Source: CAZAPV01 sp964487195
GTDB lineage: Bacteria > Patescibacteriota > Patescibacteriia > SG8-24
NCBI GenBank assembly: GCA_964487195.1
Contig: CAZAPV010000005.1
Location: forward strand, 1 to 33,747
DNA length: 33,747 bases
Reading direction: 5' to 3'
Positions 9,200 through 16,039 of the stretch are shown in pieces; position 1 is the stretch's first letter, and every line of letters begins with the position of its first letter. The notes under the pieces were generated by a model, which was given only the letters and a program-made list of their open reading frames with translations, was not told the origin of the DNA and did no database searches. A program made the translations under genes and the position numbers.

Positions 9200-10225
9200 C
9201 TATTTCGCGAACGGCGGTTTGAGAAGGCCGCGATTGGCGACCGTGTATTCGATCGATTTTTTGAGTCCCTGTTCGAGCGAGACGAGCGGCAGCCACCCGA
9301 GCTGGTCCTTCGCCTTGGTGAGATCCGGCAGTCCGAGCGGGGTCATGAAGGCGAGCGGCGGCTCGAACGTCACCTTCGATTTCGAACCGGTCATCTCGAT
9401 GATCTTTTCCGCGACGTCGACGATCTTCAGATCGTAATCGCTGCCGATGTTCACCGGCCCGATATCCGCGGAGAGCTGCATCAGCTTGATGATCGCGTCC
9501 ACGACGTCGCTCACGTACGCGAGCGAGGAACGGAAATTCTTGTCGCCGTACACCACGAGATCCTTGCCGTCGATCGCGTTCAGGATGAAATCGGAGATCA
9601 TCTGGCCGTCGAACAGCGGCATGCGCGGACCGTACGTGCGGAAGATGCGGCCGATGCGCGCATCGACGCCGTGGATCTGGCGATACGTCTGCGCCATCGT
9701 CTCGGCCCAGCGCTTCCCTTCGTCGTAGCAGCCGCGATCGGTGAGGTGGTCGAACGCGCCGTATTCCTCTTCCTTGAACAGCCGTTCCTCGTCGCGACGC
9801 GGGCCGTATACCACCGACGTCGACGCCTGGAAAAATTTCGCCTGGTACTTCACCGCGAGGTCGAGCGCGTTGCGCATCCCGACGGAATTCGCGAGCACCG
9901 TCTGCTCGCGGTACTTGTCGAAATTCTTCGCCGATGTCGGACAGGCGAGATGATAGATCTCCTGGATCCCCTGGAATTTCAATTTGAACCTCGCGAGTTC
10001 CGGATATTTCTCGAGATCCACCGGTTCGTTCATATCCGCCCGGATGAACTCGAAGTCGGGATTCTTCAGCAGATGCTCGATGTTCGTCTGCGAGGAGGTG
10101 ACGAAATTATCGATGCAGATGACGCGGTGCTCGACGAGCAGCTTCTCGCAAAGGAACGAGCCGATGAAGCCGGCGCCGCCGGTCACGAGCACGTTTTTCT
10201 TCTCGAAGATCGGTTTTTTGGCCAT
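9200..10225 (-). CDS. NAD-dependent epimerase/dehydratase, UDP-glucuronate decarboxylase-like
   Basis: 341 residues, an extended short-chain dehydrogenase. TGGAGFIG (15-22) binds NAD; the catalytic set is the Ser/Thr of 'STSVVYGP' (135-142) and YDEGK (Tyr167, Lys171). 'HLACPTSAKNF' (92-102), 'SVVYG' and 'CYDEGKR' are the pattern of UDP-xylose synthase (UXS), which converts UDP-glucuronate to UDP-xylose via a 4-keto intermediate. Classical UXS has 'HLACPASP' and 'TSEVYG', so a related activity such as a 4,6-dehydratase or 4-epimerase is possible. It would supply a nucleotide sugar to the adjacent glycosyltransferases. A promoter candidate lies within the end of the upstream gtrA-like gene. Confidence 0.8.
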   Translation of the reverse strand: MAKKPIFEKKNVLVTGGAGFIGSFLCEKLLVEHRVICIDNFVTSSQTNIEHLLKNPDFEFIRADMNEPVDLEKYPELARFKLKFQGIQEIYHLACPTSAKNFDKYREQTVLANSVGMRNALDLAVKYQAKFFQASTSVVYGPRRDEERLFKEEEYGAFDHLTDRGCYDEGKRWAETMAQTYRQIHGVDARIGRIFRTYGPRMPLFDGQMISDFILNAIDGKDLVVYGDKNFRSSLAYVSDVVDAIIKLMQLSADIGPVNIGSDYDLKIVDVAEKIIEMTGSKSKVTFEPPLAFMTPLGLPDLTKAKDQLGWLPLVSLEQGLKKSIEYTVANRGLLKPPFAK

Positions 10226-10246
10226 AGGGATGATGACAATAAAGGA

Positions 10247-10276
10247 AGTATACGTCGCTCACGCTTTGAATGTCCA
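10247..10276 (-). promoter_or_regulatory. Candidate internal promoter for the epimerase gene
   Basis: TGGACA (10276-10271), an 18-nt spacer and TATACT (10252-10247) lie across the end of the gtrA-like gene. The predicted start of transcription would be about 15 nt before the ATG at 10225. The -35 matches TTGACA at five of six bases. Confidence 0.45.
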
Positions 10277-10648
10277 ACGCTTCTGCAGCGCGAAATTCCA
10301 GCACACCACGACGGCGGTCGCCGCCAGTTTCGCGAGAATGTCATGCACGTGGACGGCGGTGAGCGCGGAAAGGATGAGCGCGTTCCATCCGAGACCGCCC
10401 GCGGCGACGAGAAAAAATTTCGCGCCGCGACGATGGAGCGCGTTCGCGTCCCGTCTGAACGTCCAAAAATTGTTCAGCAGGAAACTCCAGATCGTCGCGA
10501 CGATGAACGACGCCGCGGCGGCGAGAACGATATGTCCCGCCCAAAAGGCGGACGAACGGGTAAGGGCGATGTAGATGCCGAGATCGATCACGGTGTTCGT
10601 CGCGCCGACGACGCCGAACCGCAGCATTTCGCCGAACACCCGTTCCAT
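10259..10648 (-). CDS. GtrA-like membrane protein
   Basis: 129 residues with four membrane helices and the GtrA/DPMS family hallmarks: 'RFGVVGATNTVIDLGIY' in the first helix, 'SFLLNNFWTF' at the end of helix two, and a near-repeat 'WNFALQKRWTF' at the C-terminus. GtrA-like proteins are associated with moving polyprenyl-phosphate-linked sugars across the membrane, which suits the GT2 and GT-C enzymes nearby. Its start lies 1 nt after the subtilase stop. Length is typical for the family. Confidence 0.85.
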   Translation of the reverse strand: MERVFGEMLRFGVVGATNTVIDLGIYIALTRSSAFWAGHIVLAAAASFIVATIWSFLLNNFWTFRRDANALHRRGAKFFLVAAGGLGWNALILSALTAVHVHDILAKLAATAVVVCWNFALQKRWTFKA

Positions 10649-10649
10649 A

Positions 10650-12692
10650 CTACTCGGTGATCCCGACGCTCACGCCGCCGCCGAACGTCGGTTCGTACGC
10701 CTGAAATCGCGCCGGCGCGGCGAGCGGACCGATGGAAACCACGACGAACGGCCTGCGCGTCCGAGGCGCACCGAACGCATACGGGCCGTACACAAGCGGC
10801 GCGTCAATGGAAGCGAGCGCGTCGGGACTGAACGCGGCGATGCGCGCGCCGTCGAAACGGTATGCCGTCGCCGATGTGCCGCCGTACACCGGGTGCGCCA
10901 GGATGATATCCGCGCGGCCGTCCTTGTCGATATCCGCGAGCGCGAGCGTCGTCCGTGGCGCGCCGCGCGGCGAGAACGAGTAGCGCCACGTCCCCTTCGC
11001 GTCGAAGACGCGGACCCGCGATCCGATCCCGTTCGCGACGACGATTTCGTTTTTCCCGTCCCCGTCGACGTCGCCCACGGCGACCGAAACGCCGCCGCGG
11101 TACCCGCGATCGAACGCGAAAAATCCGCCGATCGGCTGCCCTTTCGGCGTGAACATGCGCACGTGCGGCCCGCCGCCGGGGCCGGCGCCGGTGATGATCT
11201 CATCCGTCCCGTCGCCGTCCAAATCCCCTGCCGCGACGGAAACGCCGCCACGGAAATTTTCCCCGTAGGCGAAAAACTCGCCGATCGGGTTCGCGTTAAT
11301 GTCGAACTCCCGCACCTGCGGTCCGCCGCCGGGACCGGCGCCGACGACGATCTCCCGCTTCCCGTTCCCGTGAAGATTCGCGATCGCGAGGGAGATCCCG
11401 CCTTTGAACGTCGCGGCAAACGCGTTGAAGCCGCGCACGAACAGGCCGTCGGTCGTGAAGAGACGGAGCTCCGTTTCCCGGCCGGGACCGGGAACGGTGA
11501 CGATGATGCGGGAGCTCGCGCCCGGCGGCAGGAGCGATGCCGTCGCGATCGACGATACGCCCGCCCCGCCGATCATCTGGAGGACGCGATCCACTGCGGC
11601 GGCAGCGTCGACTCTGCCATGACCGAGTTTGCCGGCGAACCCGGGATTCTTTCCGTCGATGCTCACCGCAGTTTCCGAAATGGCGTTCATCACCTGCTTC
11701 GGCGTGAGCATCGGATCGAGCGCGAATAGCAGTGCGGCGACCCCGGACACTTCCGCCGCCGCGAGCGACGTCCCGTTGAAGTATCCGCCATACGGATTCC
11801 CGAACTGCTTCGATCCGGGACGGTACACTTGCGTCGACACCATGTGCGTCCCCGGCGCGCTGATGTCCGTGCACACCGAACCGTCGTTCGAAAAATCCGC
11901 TTTCTGGTCGTGGTCGTCGGTCGCGGCGACGCCGAAGATAAAGTTTTCGTCGGAATCGGCGTCGAGGCAGATCGGATAGAGCGGATGCTGGTCCAGATCG
12001 GCCGGCTCGCCGCCGTCCGGCGCGTTCCCCGCCGCCGCGACGACGAGCACGCCGGCATCGTATGCCTGCCGAAGCGCGATCGCGAGCTCGTCGCTGTACG
12101 CCGACCTCGTGAAGCTCAAATTGATGATTTTCGCGCCGTTGTGCACGGCGTACTCGACCGCGCGCGCGACGTTTTCCTGATCCCCCTTCCCGTTGGAATC
12201 GAGCACGCGCAGCGGCATGATCGTCGCCTGCCAGCTCACGCCGGCGATCCCGATCCCGTTGTCCCCGCGCGCCGCGGCGATCCCCGCGAGCACCGTCCCG
12301 TGGTTGATGCCGAGCGTCGTGTTGCCGCTCGTGTCCGGCCGCGGGTTATTGTCGTCGTTCACGAAATCCCAGCCATGAACGTCGTCGACATAGCCGTTCC
12401 CGTCGTCGTCGATGCCGTTGCCGGGGACCTCTCTCGTGTTCGTCCAGATGTTGTCCTTCAGGTCCGGATGATCGATGTCGACGCCGCTGTCGATGATCGC
12501 GATCGTCACGCCTTCGAATCCGAGGCTGCGCGTCCACGCTTCCGGCGCGCGGATCATGTGCAAGTACCACTGGTCCGGAAAGTACGTGTCGTTCGGTATG
12601 CGAAGATCGTCCGCGAACACGGGGTTCGCGGCGCAGGATAGCGCGACGGCAAGGACCGCCGCTGTCAGTTGTCGGCGCAGTCGGCTGGTCAT
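10650..12692 (-). CDS. Secreted subtilisin-like serine protease (S8) with FG-GAP repeats
   Basis: 680 residues. A signal peptide (about 1-27, ending 'PVFA') precedes an S8 domain with an intact triad: Asp68 in 'AIIDSGVD', His131 in 'NHGTVLAG' and Ser309 in 'NGTSLAA'; Asn223 in 'AAGNAP' forms the oxyanion hole. From about residue 400 onward come FG-GAP/VCBS-type blades with 'GAGPGGGPQVREF' and 'TGAGPGGGPHVRMF', each followed by a calcium-loop-like 'DLDGDG' or 'DVDGDG'. This is a complete, probably active extracellular protease with a beta-propeller-like C-terminus. The ATG at 12692 is chosen because it directly precedes the signal peptide. The blades resemble those in the GHL15-like protein at 22175-24229. 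Confidence 0.92.
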   Translation of the reverse strand: MTSRLRRQLTAAVLAVALSCAANPVFADDLRIPNDTYFPDQWYLHMIRAPEAWTRSLGFEGVTIAIIDSGVDIDHPDLKDNIWTNTREVPGNGIDDDGNGYVDDVHGWDFVNDDNNPRPDTSGNTTLGINHGTVLAGIAAARGDNGIGIAGVSWQATIMPLRVLDSNGKGDQENVARAVEYAVHNGAKIINLSFTRSAYSDELAIALRQAYDAGVLVVAAAGNAPDGGEPADLDQHPLYPICLDADSDENFIFGVAATDDHDQKADFSNDGSVCTDISAPGTHMVSTQVYRPGSKQFGNPYGGYFNGTSLAAAEVSGVAALLFALDPMLTPKQVMNAISETAVSIDGKNPGFAGKLGHGRVDAAAAVDRVLQMIGGAGVSSIATASLLPPGASSRIIVTVPGPGRETELRLFTTDGLFVRGFNAFAATFKGGISLAIANLHGNGKREIVVGAGPGGGPQVREFDINANPIGEFFAYGENFRGGVSVAAGDLDGDGTDEIITGAGPGGGPHVRMFTPKGQPIGGFFAFDRGYRGGVSVAVGDVDGDGKNEIVVANGIGSRVRVFDAKGTWRYSFSPRGAPRTTLALADIDKDGRADIILAHPVYGGTSATAYRFDGARIAAFSPDALASIDAPLVYGPYAFGAPRTRRPFVVVSIGPLAAPARFQAYEPTFGGGVSVGITE

Positions 12693-12712
12693 TTCGTTTG
12701 GAAAGCTCTCGC

Positions 12713-12741
12713 ATCGTAGCAAGACGGCCGCGGACGGGCAA
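12713..12741 (-). promoter_or_regulatory. Candidate sigma-70-type promoter of the subtilase gene
   Basis: TTGCCC (12741-12736), a 17-nt spacer and TACGAT (12718-12713). It begins 3 nt past the T-tract of the upstream terminator and would start transcription about 14 nt before the ATG at 12692. Confidence 0.5.
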
Positions 12742-12744
12742 CCG

Positions 12745-12770
12745 AAAACGGCCGCCTTAGGCGGCCGTTC
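12745..12770 (-). terminator. Intrinsic terminator of the small orphan gene
   Basis: A perfect 9-bp stem, ACGGCCGCC / GGCGGCCGT with a 3-nt loop (12748-12768), is followed on the minus strand by TTTT. It begins 12 nt past the stop of the 76-residue gene. Confidence 0.8.
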
Positions 12771-12780
12771 GCGCCTTCGA

Positions 12781-13011
12781 TTACTCGATCCCGTTCATCT
12801 GCTCGAAGAAATGGAGGCCGATCGAAATGAAATGCCGGTCGTCGCGCCGCGTTGCGGGAGCGTCGGCCTCGAACACCGACTGTTCGTCGGCGTTCTCGAA
12901 GAACGACTCGAAGATCGCGTCCGCCGGCGGCGGCCCTCCGGCGTTGTCGCCGCCGAATTGGCCGTCGAAACGGTTGCTGTCGCCGAACGGTCCTGGTGCT
13001 GCGGGAAACAT
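12781..13011 (-). CDS. Small orphan protein, 76 residues
   Basis: Not recognised. The protein is acidic, Gly/Pro- and Phe-rich in its first half ('FPAAPGPFGDSNRFDGQFGG') and then has amphipathic segments ('IFESFFENADEQSVFEAD', 'FISIGLHFFEQM'). It has no signal peptide, no membrane helix and no Cys. The case for a real gene is its own transcription unit: an extended -10 (TGG-TATGAT) ends 9 nt before the ATG at 13011, and a perfect hairpin plus T-tract follows the TAA. The frame extends 21 codons further upstream to 13074, but that part contains the promoter. Confidence 0.65.
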   Translation of the reverse strand: MFPAAPGPFGDSNRFDGQFGGDNAGGPPPADAIFESFFENADEQSVFEADAPATRRDDRHFISIGLHFFEQMNGIE

Positions 13012-13020
13012 AACACCGGT

Positions 13021-13029
13021 ATCATACCA
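13021..13029 (-). promoter_or_regulatory. Extended -10 promoter of the small orphan gene
   Basis: TGG directly precedes TATGAT (13029-13021), an extended -10. Only 9 nt separate it from the ATG at 13011, so the transcript would have almost no leader. No clear -35. Confidence 0.55.
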
Positions 13030-13079
13030 AATTTTCACGCTCTCGAACAGGGGGAGTTGTCCGCAGCCGAACAAGATTT

Positions 13080-13994
13080 TTATTCAGGTCGAGTTTTATT
13101 CAGATCGCGATGCGATGCGAAAAACGTCAGTCCGACCAGTCCGACGGTCGTCACGGTGGGGAGCCAGTTCGGCAACGCGACGCCGAGCGACTCGAGCGTC
13201 ATGAAAAGACCGAGCGTGCCGATCGACGTCATCGCGCCGTTCTTCAGCCAGCGATACCGCCCGACCGCGCCGATTCCGCGTATGGTGAGGTCGCGGACGA
13301 GCAGCGCGCCGATCCCGTTGCCGATCAGGATCAAGAGCACGTTCGTCGTGAACGCGAACGCCCCAAGCACGCCGTCGATGCTGAACGAAAGATCGAGCAC
13401 TTCCAGGTACAACAGTTTGGCGATGTCGCTCCCCAGGTTTTCGACGACGTGCTCCTCGCGCTCCGCGAGTTCGCGGAAGCCGTACAGGATGAAGAACACC
13501 GCGTTACCGACCGCGGCGGCGAGCATCGCGAGCGGATGCGCGCGCTCGAACCAGAGCACGGCGACGAGCAGCACCGCGGCGACCGCGAAAAACCAGACGC
13601 CGTGATGCTCTTTCACCAGTTTGTCCGGGACGAAGTACGGATCTTTCTTCTCGAGGAACAGCCAGTGGAAATACAGGAGGAGAAGGAACATCCCGCCGCC
13701 GGCGAGCAGGATGTACGCGCTCGCGTTCATCGCGGCTTGCGTCCGCGGATCGCCGCCGAGCGCCGCCGCGAACGCCTGCGCGATCGTGATCCCCGGCGTC
13801 GTGATCCAGACGATGAGAAGCGGGAGCGCGCCGCGCACCACGAGGACCGCGGAGAGCATCCCCCAGACGAGAAACCAGCGCTTCGCCCGCGGACTCATCG
13901 TCCGCAGCATGTGGGCGTTGACGATCGCGTTGTCGACGCTGTTCACCGCCTCGAGCAGGATGAGCCCGCAGACGGTGACGAATATCGCGAACAT
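13080..13994 (-). CDS. DUF475/TerC-like integral membrane protein
   Basis: 304 residues with seven to nine membrane helices. Two acidic helix motifs are characteristic of the TerC/DUF475 group: 'LLEAVNSVDNAIVNAHML' (12-30; Glu15, Asp21) and 'LEVLDLSFSIDGVLGAF' (near 198-214). In TerC proteins these residues lie in the membrane and are proposed to bind metal ions; roles in metal efflux during secretion have been suggested for the family. The gene starts 3 nt after the stop of the secreted surface-module protein, so the two are co-transcribed. Substrate unknown. Confidence 0.85.
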   Translation of the reverse strand: MFAIFVTVCGLILLEAVNSVDNAIVNAHMLRTMSPRAKRWFLVWGMLSAVLVVRGALPLLIVWITTPGITIAQAFAAALGGDPRTQAAMNASAYILLAGGGMFLLLLYFHWLFLEKKDPYFVPDKLVKEHHGVWFFAVAAVLLVAVLWFERAHPLAMLAAAVGNAVFFILYGFRELAEREEHVVENLGSDIAKLLYLEVLDLSFSIDGVLGAFAFTTNVLLILIGNGIGALLVRDLTIRGIGAVGRYRWLKNGAMTSIGTLGLFMTLESLGVALPNWLPTVTTVGLVGLTFFASHRDLNKTRPE

Positions 13995-13997
13995 AGC

Positions 13998-15188
13998 TCA
14001 CTCGGCGCTCACCGGATCGCCGACGGTATAGTCGGCGAAAAAGGCGTCCGAGAGGTCGTCGATTTTCGTGTTCCAATCAGCGCCATACAGCGCGGCGGCG
14101 TCATCCTCGTTCTGCACCCAGCGCAGCGTTCCGTTCGCGGCGACCGCATACACTTTCGGATCGGTCTGCACTTTCACCATCCGGACGCCCGGCCGGTACG
14201 TGACGCTCTTGCCGAGGGAGATCGACGCGAGCGTCGCGTCGCTCACCGTCACGACGCCGCTGAAGCTGTCGTACCACGAGTGGAAAATCTTCTCGTTCGG
14301 GAATGCGTGGCGTTTTCCGTCGCGGCTGCAATAGTAGACCGCCGCGTTCGACGCGCCTTTGATGAGGACGCCCGGGACGCAGATCGTGGAAGACGCCGCC
14401 GGCAGCTCCTGATTGACGTCGATCGACGTCGCGGCGGCGGTCACCGCGGCTGGATCATAATTCAACGTCGGCGGAGCGGACGGCGTCGCCGGCGCGGTTC
14501 CTTTGATGGAGAATTTGCCGTCCGTGATATCGAACGCGACGATCCTCCCTTCGCCGGTCAGCCCTTCGATCCGAAGCAATGTGCCGTCGGTCGTGGCGTC
14601 CGGCACGGTCCAGTCATAAAACCCCGAATTCTGATCGAGTGAGACGAGCGGCGAAAACGTCGCGCCGCCGTCGGTCGAGAGCGAGAGGCGCGCCTTGGCG
14701 ACTCCGGTGCCGCTCCCGCTCCAGAAAATCTGTTCGTTCGTCCCCGCTGCGAGCGTCTCGCCGCCGTTCGGCGCGACGAAACTGATCATCGGGGTCGTGT
14801 TCGAGCCGCTGTCTTTCGTGGTGCACGGCGTCTGCGAAGGGATGACGGTGACGATCTTCGGGCCGGTGAGCAGCAGCTGATTTTCGAGGTCGGGCAGGAC
14901 GTTGCACGCCAGCTCGCCGCCGTCGTTCTCGAGCGCGCCCGGCGTCGGCCCGGGGAAACGGACCGCGAACGCCTCCCCTTCTCCCAAGGTGACGGTGAAA
15001 TGGTCGTTCGCGACGACGATATCATCGCGCTGCGAGCCGGCCATGACGGTGAGCGTCACGCCGATGCTCTGGATCTGCAGCGGCGTATTTTTAAGATATG
15101 TGTACGGCGCCGCCGCGAACGCGGGGACGGTCGGGGCAAGCACGATCGCGCAGACGACGAACGTGGGGATGAGACGAAATTGACGCAT
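13998..15188 (-). CDS. Secreted surface protein with Ig-like domain and C-terminal 'KRxxFPNEK' module
   Basis: 396 residues. A signal peptide (1-26, ending 'PAFA') is followed by an all-beta region (28-120) and an Ig-like domain opening 'FVAPNGGETLAAGTNEQIFW' (137-230) with a 'STDGGATFSP' strand, as in Ser/Thr-rich or Kre9-like extracellular domains. After a Pro/Ala linker comes a ~115-residue module (276-392) with 'DGKRHAFPNEK', 'YRPGVRMVKVQTDPK' and 'KIDDLSDAFFADYTVG'. The same module occupies the N-terminus of the S-layer-like protein at 16040-19738. It therefore probably interacts with the same surface component. The gene starts its own unit with the promoter at 15215-15244 and leads into the DUF475 gene. 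Confidence 0.78.
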   Translation of the reverse strand: MRQFRLIPTFVVCAIVLAPTVPAFAAAPYTYLKNTPLQIQSIGVTLTVMAGSQRDDIVVANDHFTVTLGEGEAFAVRFPGPTPGALENDGGELACNVLPDLENQLLLTGPKIVTVIPSQTPCTTKDSGSNTTPMISFVAPNGGETLAAGTNEQIFWSGSGTGVAKARLSLSTDGGATFSPLVSLDQNSGFYDWTVPDATTDGTLLRIEGLTGEGRIVAFDITDGKFSIKGTAPATPSAPPTLNYDPAAVTAAATSIDVNQELPAASSTICVPGVLIKGASNAAVYYCSRDGKRHAFPNEKIFHSWYDSFSGVVTVSDATLASISLGKSVTYRPGVRMVKVQTDPKVYAVAANGTLRWVQNEDDAAALYGADWNTKIDDLSDAFFADYTVGDPVSAE

Positions 15189-15214
15189 AAGAAAAGAGAA
15201 GAATCAATGGATTC

Positions 15215-15244
15215 ATCATAACAGCAAATATCGCCCCATAACAA
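15215..15244 (-). promoter_or_regulatory. Promoter of the surface-module/DUF475 unit
   Basis: TTGTTA (15244-15239), an 18-nt spacer and TATGAT (15220-15215), the last with an upstream TG that makes it an extended -10. The ATG at 15188 lies 26 nt downstream. Confidence 0.6.
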
Positions 15245-15263
15245 ACTCCAGCCATCACTCCAC

Positions 15264-15301
15264 CGAATTATCCACAATTCGGGGACAGTCCCCAAACTGT
15301 G
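15264..15301. repeat. Left end hairpins of the transposase element
   Basis: Two hairpins in tandem: CGAATT-6nt-AATTCG (15264-15281) and GGGGAC-A-GTCCCC (15281-15293), then ACTGTGG, which can pair with CCACA of the first. TTATCCACA (15268-15276) also occurs at the right end. The GGGGACAGTCCCC core is of a type often seen flanking REP-associated transposases. Confidence 0.65.
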
Positions 15302-15311
15302 GAAAAGTGGC

Positions 15312-15340
15312 TTGCATAAACTTATGCGCACAGTTATAGA
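15312..15340 (+). promoter_or_regulatory. Candidate promoter of the transposase gene with palindrome in the spacer
   Basis: TTGCAT (15312-15317), a 17-nt spacer and TATAGA (15335-15340), 11 nt before the ATG. The spacer holds an inverted repeat GCATAA-AC-TTATGC (15314-15327) that could be an operator or an extruded hairpin. Confidence 0.5.
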
Positions 15341-15351
15341 AGGCGTCGCCT

Positions 15352-15906
15352 ATGCCGAGGAGCGCACGCCTTGTGGCCACGGACTTACCGCATCACGTCA
15401 TCATGCGCGGCAATAATCGCCGCCACGTTTTCCATGATGACGCCGACCAGTTGAAATATCTGTCACTTCTCGCGCAAGTAAAAAAGAAATTCGGTTTCAA
15501 GCTGTATCATTATGTACTCATGGGCAACCATGTGCATCTTCTGATCGAGGTTGCCGCACGAAATGAGCTTGCCGCCGTAATGCAAGGAATCAATCAACGT
15601 TACAGTCTTTGGTACAAGAAAAAATACGGATTCGTTGGACACTTATGGCAAGGCCGATATGCGAGTTTCATTATCGATACGGATGCATATTTGCTTACAT
15701 GCGGCATCTATATTGAGTTGAATCCCGTCCGTGCTGGTATCGTCGAACGTCCAGAAGACTATCCATGGTCAAGCTATCACGCCTATGCGTTCGATAAGGA
15801 TGAACCGCTTATTGACGACAACCCGCTCATGCCGAAGACGAAGGAGCGATCGGGAATCTACCGCGAACTGACGGAAGAATGGCGACGATTAAAATTATCC
15901 ACATAA
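15352..15906 (+). CDS. REP-associated tyrosine transposase (Y1, HUH superfamily)
   Basis: 184 residues, full length for the family. The HUH motif is in 'MGNHVHLLIEV' (His-Val-His), which binds the divalent metal; the candidate catalytic Tyr lies in the following helix ('GINQRYSLWYKKKYG'). 'GHLWQGRYAS' and 'YIELNPVRAGIVERPEDYPWSSY' are strongly conserved in TnpA_REP/RAYT proteins. The enzyme nicks and joins single-stranded DNA at hairpins, so its neighbouring palindromes are its likely substrates. Codons are noticeably AT-richer than in the rest of the window, consistent with horizontal arrival. No internal stop or frameshift is seen, so it may be active. Confidence 0.9.
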   Translation: MPRSARLVATDLPHHVIMRGNNRRHVFHDDADQLKYLSLLAQVKKKFGFKLYHYVLMGNHVHLLIEVAARNELAAVMQGINQRYSLWYKKKYGFVGHLWQGRYASFIIDTDAYLLTCGIYIELNPVRAGIVERPEDYPWSSYHAYAFDKDEPLIDDNPLMPKTKERSGIYRELTEEWRRLKLST

Positions 15907-15933
15907 CGGAGACTGTCCCCAAAGTGGGGATAA
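15895..15933. repeat. Right end palindrome of the transposase element
   Basis: TTATCCACA overlaps the last codons of the transposase; further on lie GACTGTCCCC, the small hairpin CCCC-AAAGT-GGGG (15917-15929) and GGATAA, which can pair back to TTATCC. It shares its elements with the left end. Confidence 0.6.
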
Positions 15934-15934
15934 G

Positions 15935-15962
15935 AAAAGACCGCCCGGGAGGGCGGTCTTTT
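15935..15962. terminator. Bidirectional intrinsic terminator
   Basis: A perfect 12-bp stem, AAAAGACCGCCC / GGGCGGTCTTTT with a 4-nt loop, giving a T-tract in both directions. It serves the convergent S-layer-like gene (stop at 16040) and the transposase gene (stop at 15906). Confidence 0.85.
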
Positions 15963-16039
15963 CGGTTCCGTTTCCCGAATGAGCGGGAAAGGAGGGTGGG
16001 TAGTCGGCAGGTCTTTAGCACCTGTCGAGCCCTACGCTC

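Larger units (their letters stand above)
15264..15933 (+). mobile_element. RAYT/IS200-like element with palindromic ends
   Basis: A single HUH transposase gene lies between two structured ends that share TTATCCACA and CTGTCCCC/CAGTCCCC. The AT-richer composition of this segment contrasts with the GC-rich flanks and indicates recent arrival. Single-gene elements of this type move as single-stranded DNA using terminal hairpins, and make no terminal inverted repeats or target duplications. Exact cleavage sites cannot be set from one copy. Confidence 0.65.

Noticed and set aside
13110..14642. 510-codon open frame on the plus strand
   Set aside because: It is antisense to the DUF475-like and surface-module genes, Arg/Asp/His-rich, and has no start signals.
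15268..15903. TTATCCACA sites as DnaA boxes of an origin
   Set aside because: There are only two, both within transposase ends, one of them inside the coding sequence; no dnaA/dnaN, AT-rich unwinding region or box cluster is present.
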